Source: Scatosoma sp045128055
GTDB taxonomy: Bacteria > Bacillota > Clostridia > Christensenellales > Borkfalkiaceae
Assembly: GCA_045128055.1 (NCBI GenBank)
Contig: JBGVRC010000135.1
Span: 1 to 24,457, forward strand
Length of the DNA stretch: 24,457 nucleotides
Direction of reading: 5' to 3'
Part shown: positions 7,434 to 15,112 of the stretch, in pieces
Layout of the letters: every line of letters starts with the position of its first letter
How positions within the stretch are numbered: the first letter of the stretch is position 1
The notes under the pieces: generated by a model
Told to the model about the DNA's origin: nothing
What the model saw: only the letters and a program-made list of their open reading frames with translations
Database searches by the model: none
Program-made: the position numbers and the translations under genes

Positions 7434-8180
7434 ATGATTCAAGATTTGCACGCGCATACTTACTATTCGTTCTGCTCGAAAGATAGACCCGAAACGGTCA
7501 TCGAAACGGCTATCGCAGGCGGAATCCAACAGCTTGGCATTTGCGACCATAACTATGGCGTCGCTTGCGCGCGCACGGAATTTTGTTGGAACAAGGGCTA
7601 TCGCCCCGACGCCGATTACGAAGGCACGCTCGTTCGGTATTACGACCATATGAAACTGCTCCGCGATAAATACGCAAAGAAAATCAAAATCCTTTGCGGG
7701 ATTGAAGTATGCACCCTTAACAACGGCAAGGACAGCTACGCTTTACCCGACAAAGCTGATATTTCCTTCTTTGATTTTTGTTTGGTGGAAAACTTGGACG
7801 ATCCGCGCTCGATCACCAAAGGCGATTTGTTCGCTTTTGCCCGCCGTTGCGGTTGCCCCGTCGGCGTAGCGCATACCGATATGTTTGCGTTTATACAAGC
7901 GCAAAACGAAGACCCCCGCCGCTATTTTAAAAAGATGGCGGAGCACGGAATTTTTTGGGAACTGAACGTCAATTACGACAGCCTGCACTCTTTTAAAACG
8001 CACGATTACGTAACGGAGTTTTTCAAAAATAAAACCCAACAGGAAATCGTAAAGCAATCGGGAGTACGCGTATCCGTCGGCTTTGACGGACACGTAGCCA
8101 AGGAATACAAAGCGGCGCGCGTACAAAACGCTTGCAAGCTTTTGCAAGGTATGGGCATTCGCTTGGCATTCCAAATTTAA
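7434..8180 (+). CDS. PHP-domain phosphoesterase (histidinol-phosphatase-like)
   Basis: This 248-residue protein carries the metal-binding motifs of the PHP superfamily in order: DLHAHT (residues 4-9), GICDHN (about 35-40), Glu in GIEV (about 88), VAHTD (about 144-148) and VGFDGH near 217-222. Such enzymes hydrolyse phosphomonoesters using two or three metal ions; histidinol-phosphatase (HisK type) is the best known. No histidine biosynthesis genes are nearby, so the substrate cannot be assigned. It has its own promoter and an AAAGGAG site, and ends before the spacer closed by the terminator at 8453-8499. It is probably a single-gene unit and may simply be a housekeeping neighbour of the rhamnose genes. 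Confidence 0.82.
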   Translation: MIQDLHAHTYYSFCSKDRPETVIETAIAGGIQQLGICDHNYGVACARTEFCWNKGYRPDADYEGTLVRYYDHMKLLRDKYAKKIKILCGIEVCTLNNGKDSYALPDKADISFFDFCLVENLDDPRSITKGDLFAFARRCGCPVGVAHTDMFAFIQAQNEDPRRYFKKMAEHGIFWELNVNYDSLHSFKTHDYVTEFFKNKTQQEIVKQSGVRVSVGFDGHVAKEYKAARVQNACKLLQGMGIRLAFQI

Positions 8181-8452
8181 AACTATTTTACAGCCAAAAA
8201 CGACGAGCATTAGCGTGTTATCTTTGCGGAAAACACGCAGCGATATAAATTCCTTGCGTGATTTGCGATATTCCCTTTCAAGAGCGATATTTGCTTTCTG
8301 CAAGCGATATGTTTTAACATACTCGCCAAAGGCGAATATGCTAAAACGTGGGATTTATAGCCTATCGCATTAGCGCAAAGCGAAAATATATCGAGCGAGC
8401 AAAGCGAGCATATCGCGTTTGCTTACAAACATATCGCAAAACAAAAAAGAAC
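8181..8452. repeat. Non-coding spacer with GCGATAT repeats and a 41-nt hairpin
   Basis: No credible gene occupies this spacer. GCGATAT occurs at 8240-8246, 8265-8271, 8284-8290 and 8304-8310, about 19-25 nt apart, and its complement ATATCGC at 8410-8416 and 8431-8437. Between the two groups, 8309-8327 and 8331-8349 form a hairpin of 19 positions with two mismatches around the loop AAA. No T-run follows, so it is not a terminator. A GCGAGCA duplication lies at about 8394-8411. The same GCGATAT word recurs in another spacer at 11373-11379. This resembles REP/MITE-type intergenic repeats. Confidence 0.6.
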
Positions 8453-8499
8453 AAAAAGAGAGAACCTTTCGGCTATAAACCGATTTGTTCTCTCTTTTT
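8453..8499. terminator. Bidirectional intrinsic terminator
   Basis: AAAAAGAGAGAAC (8453-8465) pairs perfectly with GTTCTCTCTTTTT (8487-8499), with an inner TCGG/CCGA stem. The A-run on one side and T-run on the other let it work for both the PHP gene (plus strand) and the SHOCT gene (minus strand), which converge on it. Confidence 0.9.
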
Positions 8500-8526
8500 A
8501 TTTGTAAATATATGGGTGTTTTAGTT

Positions 8527-9354
8527 TTACAGCCCTAAAATTTGCTTCTTTTTCGCGTCAAATTCTTCTTGGGTAATTATTCCCTTGTCCAACAATTCTT
8601 TTAAATCGAAAAGTTGCTGAAATTCGTTTTCTTTTCTTTGTTCTACACTCGCTAACACAGTCGTTTTTTCTTCACAGACCATCTCGCCCGCATCCACCTG
8701 CGCTTCACACGTTTGATCGTCCTTTTCGTCTTTATAGGGATTATATATCCAAGCCATAAAAAACGCGCAGGCAACAACCACCAAAGCCGTCCAAACAACT
8801 TCAAAGAATACATACCAAACGCAATCGCCGCGCGATACAAAATCCGCCCTAACCAAAACACTCGACGTCACGTTGGATATTTGACTAAGAACATACGCCG
8901 CCAACAATAGCCACCCAAATAATTTCTTATTTTTCACGGTTATTCCCCATTTGGAAAGAGCGCAAATCCCCAGAAACGCAAAAACGATTCCACCCAAGCC
9001 CGTCGCGCTAAATTCTATAAAGAAGAGCGGAAAACGAAAAGCCCCTACGCCCGCATGCGTAACGACCATTACTATAACGGAAACGATTAAAAGTTTTCCC
9101 GTTTTTCGCATCAATAAAACAATAGCGAAAAATACATAAGAAAGAATAGGAAATACCGATAAAGCGTACCTAAAATACGTTATCATTACCGAATAATAGT
9201 AAGCGTCGTGGCGTTCAAACCTATCGTATAATCGGATTTCCCTTATAATATCAGGCAACCAACGAAAATAACCTATCAAAAGATAAGTGCTAATAATCAA
9301 AAAGAAAATCGCCGCTACTGGAAATTTTATTCGTCGTTTATCGTTTCCGCTCAT
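8527..9354 (-). CDS. Multi-pass membrane protein with C-terminal SHOCT domain
   Basis: This is a 275-residue protein of unknown function. About six hydrophobic segments occupy roughly residues 10-200 (for example FPVAAIFFLIISTYLLIGYF and LLIVSVIVMVVTHAGV). A charged cytoplasmic region follows, then a SHOCT (short C-terminal) domain over the last 30 or so residues (LKELLDKGIITQEEFDAKKKQIL), a motif linked to oligomerisation in many membrane proteins. ATG 9352-9354 is preferred because GGGGAG lies 5 nt upstream. The alternative GTG at 9358-9360 overlaps that site. The gene is convergent with the PHP gene. The region just upstream holds the repeat cluster at 9378-9538, and no good promoter was seen there. 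Confidence 0.85.
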   Translation of the reverse strand: MSGNDKRRIKFPVAAIFFLIISTYLLIGYFRWLPDIIREIRLYDRFERHDAYYYSVMITYFRYALSVFPILSYVFFAIVLLMRKTGKLLIVSVIVMVVTHAGVGAFRFPLFFIEFSATGLGGIVFAFLGICALSKWGITVKNKKLFGWLLLAAYVLSQISNVTSSVLVRADFVSRGDCVWYVFFEVVWTALVVVACAFFMAWIYNPYKDEKDDQTCEAQVDAGEMVCEEKTTVLASVEQRKENEFQQLFDLKELLDKGIITQEEFDAKKKQILGL

Positions 9355-9377
9355 ATACACTCCCCATATTTATCAAT

Positions 9378-9538
9378 ATTTCAACGCGTACCTGGCAAGA
9401 TGATCTTGTAGCCAGTCTTACGTCTTTTCACCGTTCTTTAAGCTTGTTTTCGACTGTATACACGTTACATTTCACCCATATGCATTAAAATTTCAACGCA
9501 TACCTGGTATGGACGTTTTTATTTCAACGCGTACCTGG
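9378..9538. repeat. Three copies of ATTTCAACGCGTACCTGG
   Basis: The 18-nt word occurs at 9378-9395, 9490-9507 (one difference: GCA for GCG) and 9521-9538. Copies two and three are 31 nt apart and both continue with TAT. Copy one abuts the structured element at 9395-9455. The core ACGCGT is palindromic. There are too few copies, and the spacing is too irregular, for a CRISPR array. The function is unknown. Confidence 0.7.
9395..9455. repeat. Dispersed 61-nt structured element, copy 2
   Basis: It aligns without gaps to 1508-1568 (44 of 61 identical by eye). It begins with the hairpin CAAGA-TGA-TCTTG, lengthened by CTGG/CCAG using bases of the adjacent 9378 repeat. It lies between the lipoprotein gene and the SHOCT gene, in the same orientation relative to them as copy 1 has to its neighbours. 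Confidence 0.6.
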
Positions 9539-9548
9539 TATAAGCATT

Positions 9549-11288
9549 TTACGCCGACTTTATAATCCCCCATTGCGTATATTCGCTCACGGAAGTCATA
9601 TTCGTATACTTATGCGTAACCGTCAATTTATTGCCGTCAATGGCAAACTCCGCCCACGAACACATATACGATTGTTGCGCCTTATGATACAAGCTACTGC
9701 TCATATTCGAATTCGGAGAACGGGTTTGCTTGCCCGCAGGTCCGCTCATTTCATAAATAACGCCGCTCGGATCTGTTACGTATTCCACGCCGCCAGCCGT
9801 TTCCCAAGCCGTCGGCAACGGGCTACCCGTTCCGCTGATGGGATGGGTATGCGAAACTACGTGGTCGTGCCCTTGCAGCACAACGTCAACGCCATACTCC
9901 GCAAAAATCGATTGCAGTTGCCCGCGAAGAGAAAGGCTGATTTGGTTTCTCGACGGGTCAGAACCGTAAGTCCCCGCCGAATACATAGGATTATGCATAG
10001 CCACAAACGTCCAAGTCGCCGTGTTGTTTTCCAGCTCGCCAATCAACCAATCGTACTGGTCGTCAGTCAACGCATTTCCCGTCAATCTATTCGTGTTCAG
10101 CATAATAAACTTCGTGTTGCCGTAGGTAAAGCTGTAATAATAGCCAAGCTTGGTGTCCTGCTCCGTAATTTTTTGATTGAAATGCTTAAACGTTTCGTCC
10201 GAACCGTTTTTATAGGTCGTTTCGTGGTTGCCCGAAATCGCCATCACGGGAATTTTCGACAAATACGCAAAGTTAGTATTCAGCATATTTTTCCATTCGG
10301 GCTCTAACTTCGAATCTTCCACGACGTCCCCCGTATGCACGACGAAGTCGCTCTTGCCTACAAGATTTTTCAAAACGCCGCCAAAGAAATCCCCCACGTT
10401 TTCCGACGACTGAGAATCGCTCACATGCGCGAAAGTAAAGCTTTCCGCCTTCAAATTCTTGGTTTGTATAGTCACGGGCTCCGTCCCTACATCCACGTAT
10501 TTATCGTACGCCCTATACGTGTACGTCGTCGAATCTTCCAAAGGAATTTCCGCCTTGACGATGTAATAAGTCATACCCTTGCTTTGCGTTTCATAACTCG
10601 AAGCCTTTTGCACATGCGCTACGTACTCTACGCAGTCCGTAAGGTTTTCCCCTTTCGCCACCTGAATGACGGGGCGCAAGGGCTCGTTTTGCGTGTTATA
10701 GGTAAACCCGTACGTAGCCGTCTGCGTATCGTACAAGGACATCGTCAACGAAGTCGGCATATAAAATGCTTTTTCTTCGTCCGTATATTTCCGCAAAGGG
10801 GTGCCGTAGCTGAACGTTTCTTCCCCTACAAGTCCACAAATGCAAGATTTATAATACACCGCGCTCGTTTCCAAAGTTGCTTCGCTCTTGAGATATTTCG
10901 CATCCGCCACTTCGTTTATGCAATTATGGTCGCCGGGTTTTTCCGATTCAAAGAAGGAATAACTCTTTTTCCCGCAATAAATGCACGAATAAAAATATTG
11001 CGCGTTGTTTTGGCAATCTGCCGCCGTCTTTAAATATTCGTCCGTTTCCGTCTTCGCGCTGTAATCGTGGACAAGCTTTTTCCCGACGGGAAATGCCTTA
11101 TCCCCCTTTTCACCGCATTCGCAGCTATAATAATACCGCGCCGCGTCCTGACAGCTCGCCGCCGATTTTAAATACTGTTCTTCTTCCACCTTGCACGAAA
11201 AATCGTGTTTGTGCCCGCCACCGCCGCAAGCCGCTCCAAATACGGACGCGCAAGCCAGCAACAACGCCAATACGCGAGATTTTTTCAT
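9549..11288 (-). CDS. Secreted purple-acid-phosphatase-like metallophosphoesterase lipoprotein
   Basis: This 579-residue protein begins with a signal peptide ending at Cys21 (SVFGAAC, then GGGG), probably a lipobox although position -3 is not Leu. Three Cys-rich repeats follow at about 27-75, 76-122 and 123-168. Each has the pattern YLKS/TxA...YxxSCxCG, and the second has CIYCG. An Fn3-like PAP N-terminal domain covers about 175-275. The metallophosphoesterase domain shows DSQ 291-293 (where DxH is usual), GD 320-321, GNHE 353-356, His432 (AMHNP) and GHDH 473-476. It would hydrolyse phosphate esters at the cell surface; the substrate is unknown. Start ATG 11286-11288 has a weak G-rich site. 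It has its own promoter at 11321-11349. The repeats may bind metal or a surface ligand, which is inference. Confidence 0.88.
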   Translation of the reverse strand: MKKSRVLALLLACASVFGAACGGGGHKHDFSCKVEEEQYLKSAASCQDAARYYYSCECGEKGDKAFPVGKKLVHDYSAKTETDEYLKTAADCQNNAQYFYSCIYCGKKSYSFFESEKPGDHNCINEVADAKYLKSEATLETSAVYYKSCICGLVGEETFSYGTPLRKYTDEEKAFYMPTSLTMSLYDTQTATYGFTYNTQNEPLRPVIQVAKGENLTDCVEYVAHVQKASSYETQSKGMTYYIVKAEIPLEDSTTYTYRAYDKYVDVGTEPVTIQTKNLKAESFTFAHVSDSQSSENVGDFFGGVLKNLVGKSDFVVHTGDVVEDSKLEPEWKNMLNTNFAYLSKIPVMAISGNHETTYKNGSDETFKHFNQKITEQDTKLGYYYSFTYGNTKFIMLNTNRLTGNALTDDQYDWLIGELENNTATWTFVAMHNPMYSAGTYGSDPSRNQISLSLRGQLQSIFAEYGVDVVLQGHDHVVSHTHPISGTGSPLPTAWETAGGVEYVTDPSGVIYEMSGPAGKQTRSPNSNMSSSLYHKAQQSYMCSWAEFAIDGNKLTVTHKYTNMTSVSEYTQWGIIKSA

Positions 11289-11320
11289 TTTTTACCCCCC
11301 ACGCTATATTTTATATTAGC

Positions 11321-11349
11321 ATTATATCATAAAAAGGGGCGCCCTGCAA
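11321..11349 (-). promoter_or_regulatory. Promoter of the metallophosphoesterase gene
   Basis: On the minus strand -35 TTGCAG (11344-11349) and consensus -10 TATAAT (11321-11326) have a 17-nt spacer. The gene starts at 11288. Just upstream, 11360-11390 can fold into a GCTG/CAGC plus AAAA/TTTT hairpin enclosing a GCGATAT word. Confidence 0.78.
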
Positions 11350-11416
11350 GTGGAATATTGCTGTAAAATATAGCGATATTGCTTTTCAGCGCAAAAATTT
11401 TTCTTTTATAAAAGAA

Positions 11417-11435
11417 AAAAGGGGTTGTCCCCCTT
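11417..11435 (-). terminator. Intrinsic terminator of the LytTR-DUF3021 operon
   Basis: On the minus strand, AAGGGG pairs with CCCCTT across a short GACAA loop and is followed by a T-rich tract. The stem overlaps the TAA stop codon of the DUF3021 gene (11434-11436), so the terminator begins inside the coding end. Confidence 0.75.
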
Positions 11436-11859
11436 ATCTTTTCTCGTTAAGTTTTTTATTCAAGTTTTTGCTCGTTGCGCGTACGATACAATACACCGTC
11501 AACCAAATTGATAAATACCCAACGACGAATATGGCTGTAAAGACGGCAATCACTTCCCACGCAAAAGGAAGCCAACTATTCACCAAATAACACGCTACGT
11601 ACGCAAGATATAAGGTTAAAAAATGTATTCCTATTCCTTTCGCCACCGACCAGTCGTCCATTTGATTAAAAATGCTCGCCCCCGCTTGGATAAAAGCCAA
11701 AAGGTAAGCAGATAGTATCGCGACAAAGCTTTCCGCGCCGCTTAAAATTACTTCCGCGCCCGAAAGCTGCACACACCAAAACACAATCCCTACGACAATC
11801 GGGCCAAAGCCGCCGAATAGCAAGCCCCTATGCAAAAATGCTTTCACGTGTTTATTCAT
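11434..11859 (-). CDS. DUF3021 family membrane protein
   Basis: This 141-residue integral membrane protein has four hydrophobic segments (about 13-32, 43-62, 75-93 and 100-125) and a basic C-terminus (ATSKNLNKKLNEKR). Size, topology and genetic partner fit DUF3021. Members are usually encoded right after a stand-alone LytTR regulator and are thought to restrain it from the membrane. Its ATG overlaps the upstream TGA as ATGA (11856-11859), and GGAGA lies inside the end of the LytTR gene, so translation is probably coupled. It ends in a dedicated terminator. Confidence 0.83.
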   Translation of the reverse strand: MNKHVKAFLHRGLLFGGFGPIVVGIVFWCVQLSGAEVILSGAESFVAILSAYLLAFIQAGASIFNQMDDWSVAKGIGIHFLTLYLAYVACYLVNSWLPFAWEVIAVFTAIFVVGYLSIWLTVYCIVRATSKNLNKKLNEKR

Positions 11860-12296
11860 AAGCCAAATCTCCTTTTGATATTTTTCACTTCCCGACGGGA
11901 CACGTAATCAAACCGCCCGTTTTTTAAGACAACCTTCAATGCGCCGCCAAAGGATACGGCAAATTTCTCCACTTGATTTACGTTGATAATACAGCCTTGA
12001 TTGATTTTAATAAAACTGTCGTCCACAAGCTCTTCCACCTGCTTCACCCGCAATTTTACAGCGTATTCCCTATCTCCAATTACGGCAAAAACCTTGCTTT
12101 CTTTGGTGAAAAAGCAGGCTACGTCCGCAAGCGGTAAGGGCAAAATTTCTTCTTCTATATACCCGTAAAGCATTTCTTCCTTTTCGTCATAATCGCGACA
12201 AAGCGCTTCTATTTTCTCCACCGTAGGCGTCACCTTATCGCAAACGACGGTGACGGACGGCTCTTTTTCCTTATCTAACGTTAAAAAGAACTTCAT
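11856..12296 (-). CDS. Stand-alone LytTR-type DNA-binding regulator
   Basis: In this 146-residue protein the C-terminal two thirds (about 45-146) is a LytTR domain: ADVACFFTKESKVFAV, REYAVKLRVKQVEELV, DDSFIKINQGCIINVNQV and VSRREVKNIKRR. The short N-terminal part has no response-regulator receiver domain. It forms a two-gene operon with the DUF3021 membrane protein, the common Bacillota arrangement for a membrane-controlled transcription regulator that often autoregulates. Start ATG 12294-12296 follows TAGGAG. Its targets cannot be told from this window; the neighbouring surface protein genes are possible candidates. Confidence 0.88.
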   Translation of the reverse strand: MKFFLTLDKEKEPSVTVVCDKVTPTVEKIEALCRDYDEKEEMLYGYIEEEILPLPLADVACFFTKESKVFAVIGDREYAVKLRVKQVEELVDDSFIKINQGCIINVNQVEKFAVSFGGALKVVLKNGRFDYVSRREVKNIKRRFGL

Positions 12297-12336
12297 TTTT
12301 TACTCCTACAAGTCTATCGCTTGTTTTACTAACTAT

Positions 12337-12364
12337 ACTATACCACAAAACGCGGATTTTGCAA
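12337..12364 (-). promoter_or_regulatory. Promoter of the LytTR-DUF3021 operon
   Basis: On the minus strand -35 TTGCAA (12359-12364) and -10 TATAGT (12337-12342) have a 16-nt spacer, about 40 nt before the LytTR start. An overlapping second TATAGT lies at 12332-12337. Confidence 0.65.
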
Positions 12365-12496
12365 CCCCTTTTTTACATTCGGTTGAAAAATCGTGATATT
12401 CGTGCAACAAATCCACAAACACGCCCCAATCAACGCGCCTTGCGCTTTCCCACAAAAGTTACCACAAGCCTTTCAAATAAAGCCTTATGGTAATAT

Positions 12497-12530
12497 AAAA
12501 ACCGCCGAAAGACATTCACTCCTTCGACGG
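12497..12530 (-). terminator. Intrinsic terminator at the end of the rhamnosidase operon
   Basis: On the minus strand CCGTCGAAGG pairs with CTTTCGGCGG (12521-12530 with 12502-12511, including G-U pairs) around a 9-nt loop, followed by five T. It is the first terminator met downstream of the large minus-strand operon. A short T-run on the other side may let it work both ways. Confidence 0.78.
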
Positions 12531-12567
12531 CTTTTGTTATTTGCTATGCATTTTACTATTCAGCTCG

Positions 12568-12856
12568 TTAGAGATGCTTAATTCCCAATCCGCCACGAAT
12601 TTCTTTCATATACGCTAAATCGTTTTCTTTCACGTCGTTCATTTTCTTCAACTGCCCAATGGCTTTGGGACGAGCAAATAACACCTGCACCCAACGGACA
12701 ATGTGAAAAATCGGCAATAACCAAACGACTTTTTCAAGACAGAAAACAAGGACTTCATTTGTTCGGTTGACAAGAAAATCTTTTTCCAAACAGACTTTCT
12801 TTTCGCCCTTTTATCATCTGCCCGACCAGAGCGCGCCGCTTATAAAAATCTATCAT
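12568..12856 (-). pseudogene. Frameshifted gene remnant (C-terminal fragment)
   Basis: One frame runs from ATG 12854-12856 (MIDFYKRRALVGQMIKGRKESLFGK) and stops after 34 codons. Another frame carries the continuation (KDFLVNRTNEVLVF ... GGLGIKHL) to the stop at 12568. They join cleanly if one base is added or lost at the A-run near 12787, giving about 95 residues with a hydrophobic stretch (VVWLLPIFHIVRWVQVLF) and a charged tail. No good ribosome site is present, and an in-frame TAG stands just before the ATG. It looks like the decayed end of a larger gene. The family was not recognised. A real 73-residue gene at 12568-12789 is the less likely alternative. Confidence 0.5.
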
Positions 12857-12892
12857 CGCCTATTCTCTCATTTTGATATAACAATTTATAGC

Positions 12893-15100
12893 TTATTCGT
12901 AAGGCACCAACGGTAATTCATTTTCAACGTCTTGCGCGGATTGACGCACGACTACTTCACATTTTAAAACGGTAGAACCAATCTGCACCGTTACGTAAGC
13001 AACCCCTGCTTGTCTTGCGGTAATTTTACCGTTTTTATCAATCGTCAAAACATTCTCGTTATTCACGTTCCAAACGGCAACATAGTTTTTTGCACCCGAC
13101 AACGTAAGCTGGTAAACGCTGTTTTCCCCAAGAACAACTTCTCGTTCCAACGTCTTTTCTTCATTTGCAAGCGCAGTATCCACATATGTATAGAGCACGG
13201 ATTCGGTATATCCATCTTGTATAGCGTAAGCAGCGACTTGCGCAATGGAACGTTCTACTTCGTCCGAATAATAGTATACGCCGTCCAAATATACATAACT
13301 GCGAGCAACGATTTCCGTACCATAATGTTCAGCAGGAATATCCGTCAATACAGCGTTGAAGTATTCATACCCTTCTTCGTAAGCAGATGGATCGTTTTCT
13401 TTTACGATTTCCGTCGCCCACTGCGTTTGAACAATATTCTCAACCATTGCCGTTTCTACCGTCAATTCTTCTTCGCCTAAAACAGCGCGCGGAATAATCA
13501 ACGTACCAAACGTTGCGCCCATTTCTTCCATTCCGTCCGACACCTTCGATTGAAAACGAAGCCCGGCAGGTGTAGAAAGTCTTACGCTACCGCCTAAAAT
13601 GGTAGGCTCTTCTATAATAGTAAACGTATCGTTTATTGTTTGACCACCGATGGTTACGGCACAAGTCGCCACGCCGCCTTTCGTATTATTTTGATATTCA
13701 ACTTCGGGTTTATCGTATTCCCAATTCCCGCTATACTCCAAGGAGGCAGGCTCTAACGCTACGCCGTTATATACTTCGACCAAATTCTCTTCAAGAGATA
13801 ACGTTGCCGTTGCCGAATGCGTATCGTGATATTTACAAGCTTGCGTAATAACGTTATTATTGAGCGTATACGTATAACAATGCAATTCGTCTGCGGCAGA
13901 CAAACTGCCCATAAGAATTTTCATCGTTGTATCTTGCGCCGCAAGTTTATTTTTATAGGTATTATAAGCCGTTTCGTTTGCAAATACAAGTTGCGTATTT
14001 TCCACGTCACTAGAATATCTCGAACGAGCATAAATACTTTTATCCGAATCATTATAACTAAAATCAATGCTCGCGTTGCCAATCGTTAAGCAAATTTCTC
14101 CATTGACATAGTAGCTCGTCGAAAAAGAAAGTCCGCTTGTATCGTTATAACATCCCCCATACACACGACGAGTAATGGTACCGCCCATAACACGCAAATC
14201 CACGTCGCCCGTCATAGACGCTCTTTCATTGCCACCGAATACCTGTTCAAACGTACCGCCTGTGATAACCGCCTTTGCGCCGCTTTTCGCATCCACGTTT
14301 CTATTCCCTGCGTAAACGCTCATGCCCTTACCGCCCGTTACGTTCAGGTTCGAACCGTTCGCAATGCTCGCGTTGGCATTATTAGAACCGCCGAATAAAT
14401 AAACGACTTTTGCGTTATCGCCAAAGATTACGTTCGTACTCCCCTTAATAGTATCTCCGTTGCCGCCGCCGAACACGAAACAGTCGAGCGCGTGATTGGT
14501 CTCGTCAACGTCCGCATTGACCGTTCCGCCTACGTAAAGATTTGTGTCGCCTAATACCGTACCGCCTTGGCTACCGCCAAAAATGCTTTTATAAGTACCC
14601 GAAAGCACGGTCAAATCGGTCGAAGCAACCGTCGTCCCTGCCATACCGCCGCCGTGCAATTCAAGCGTAGGCGAGCCCGTCCATACAACGTTTTCGCCGA
14701 TGATTACACTATTCCCGTTGGCATATACGTTCGTTGCGCTATTTACAAGCAAATTGATATCGTAAAAGTTTACGCTGTCATTGATAACGATATTGTTCGA
14801 ATAAGTCATTTCCAACGTACCGCCCGTAATCGATACCGATTTATTGTGATTATTCCAAGTATCTATCGTTACCGTATCCTGAAGAACGATCACGCCGCCG
14901 TCAACAACTTTCTCAAAAGCTTTGTCAAGCGTTTGGAAGGGAGCGTCCGCCGTGCCGATATTCGTATCCAAGCCGTTTTCGGAAACGTAAACATCTTGTC
15001 CATTTCCTTCCGCGTGGACAACCGTAGTTATTTTGTCAACAGCAAAGAACGTTAACGCCATTGCGCATACCGATAATATACCAATAATTTTTCTCTTCAT
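12893..15100 (-). CDS. Secreted beta-helix surface protein with Big_2-like C-terminal domain
   Basis: This 735-residue exported protein has a signal peptide at about 1-30 (basic KRK, hydrophobic core, cleavage near VVHA). From about 35, YVSENGLDTNIGTADAPFQTL resembles the N-terminus of right-handed parallel beta-helix (Pel9A/DUF1565-like) proteins. Repeated short strands with GG turns follow to about residue 390 (FGGSQGG, FGGGNGD, VYGGCYN). Residues about 500-650 form a separate domain (GGSVRLSTPAGLRFQSKV ... FGTLIIPRAVL ... IVARSYVYLDG) of unknown role. The end (about 660-725) is a bacterial Ig-like Big_2 domain (ITARQAGVAYVTVQIG). No LPXTG motif or membrane anchor is seen. AGGAG precedes the ATG. 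Last full gene of the rhamnosidase operon, it may bind or process the extracellular polysaccharide; no catalytic residues could be named. Confidence 0.82.
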   Translation of the reverse strand: MKRKIIGILSVCAMALTFFAVDKITTVVHAEGNGQDVYVSENGLDTNIGTADAPFQTLDKAFEKVVDGGVIVLQDTVTIDTWNNHNKSVSITGGTLEMTYSNNIVINDSVNFYDINLLVNSATNVYANGNSVIIGENVVWTGSPTLELHGGGMAGTTVASTDLTVLSGTYKSIFGGSQGGTVLGDTNLYVGGTVNADVDETNHALDCFVFGGGNGDTIKGSTNVIFGDNAKVVYLFGGSNNANASIANGSNLNVTGGKGMSVYAGNRNVDAKSGAKAVITGGTFEQVFGGNERASMTGDVDLRVMGGTITRRVYGGCYNDTSGLSFSTSYYVNGEICLTIGNASIDFSYNDSDKSIYARSRYSSDVENTQLVFANETAYNTYKNKLAAQDTTMKILMGSLSAADELHCYTYTLNNNVITQACKYHDTHSATATLSLEENLVEVYNGVALEPASLEYSGNWEYDKPEVEYQNNTKGGVATCAVTIGGQTINDTFTIIEEPTILGGSVRLSTPAGLRFQSKVSDGMEEMGATFGTLIIPRAVLGEEELTVETAMVENIVQTQWATEIVKENDPSAYEEGYEYFNAVLTDIPAEHYGTEIVARSYVYLDGVYYYSDEVERSIAQVAAYAIQDGYTESVLYTYVDTALANEEKTLEREVVLGENSVYQLTLSGAKNYVAVWNVNNENVLTIDKNGKITARQAGVAYVTVQIGSTVLKCEVVVRQSAQDVENELPLVPYE

Positions 15101-15112
15101 AATTACTCCTTA

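Noticed and set aside
9378..9538. CRISPR array
   Set aside because: Only three repeats of 18 nt with unequal spacing (112 and 31 nt) and no cas genes nearby.
12393..12581. 62-codon plus-strand frame between the LytTR promoter and the gene remnant
   Set aside because: No ribosome site, no motif, and it spans the terminator at 12497-12530.
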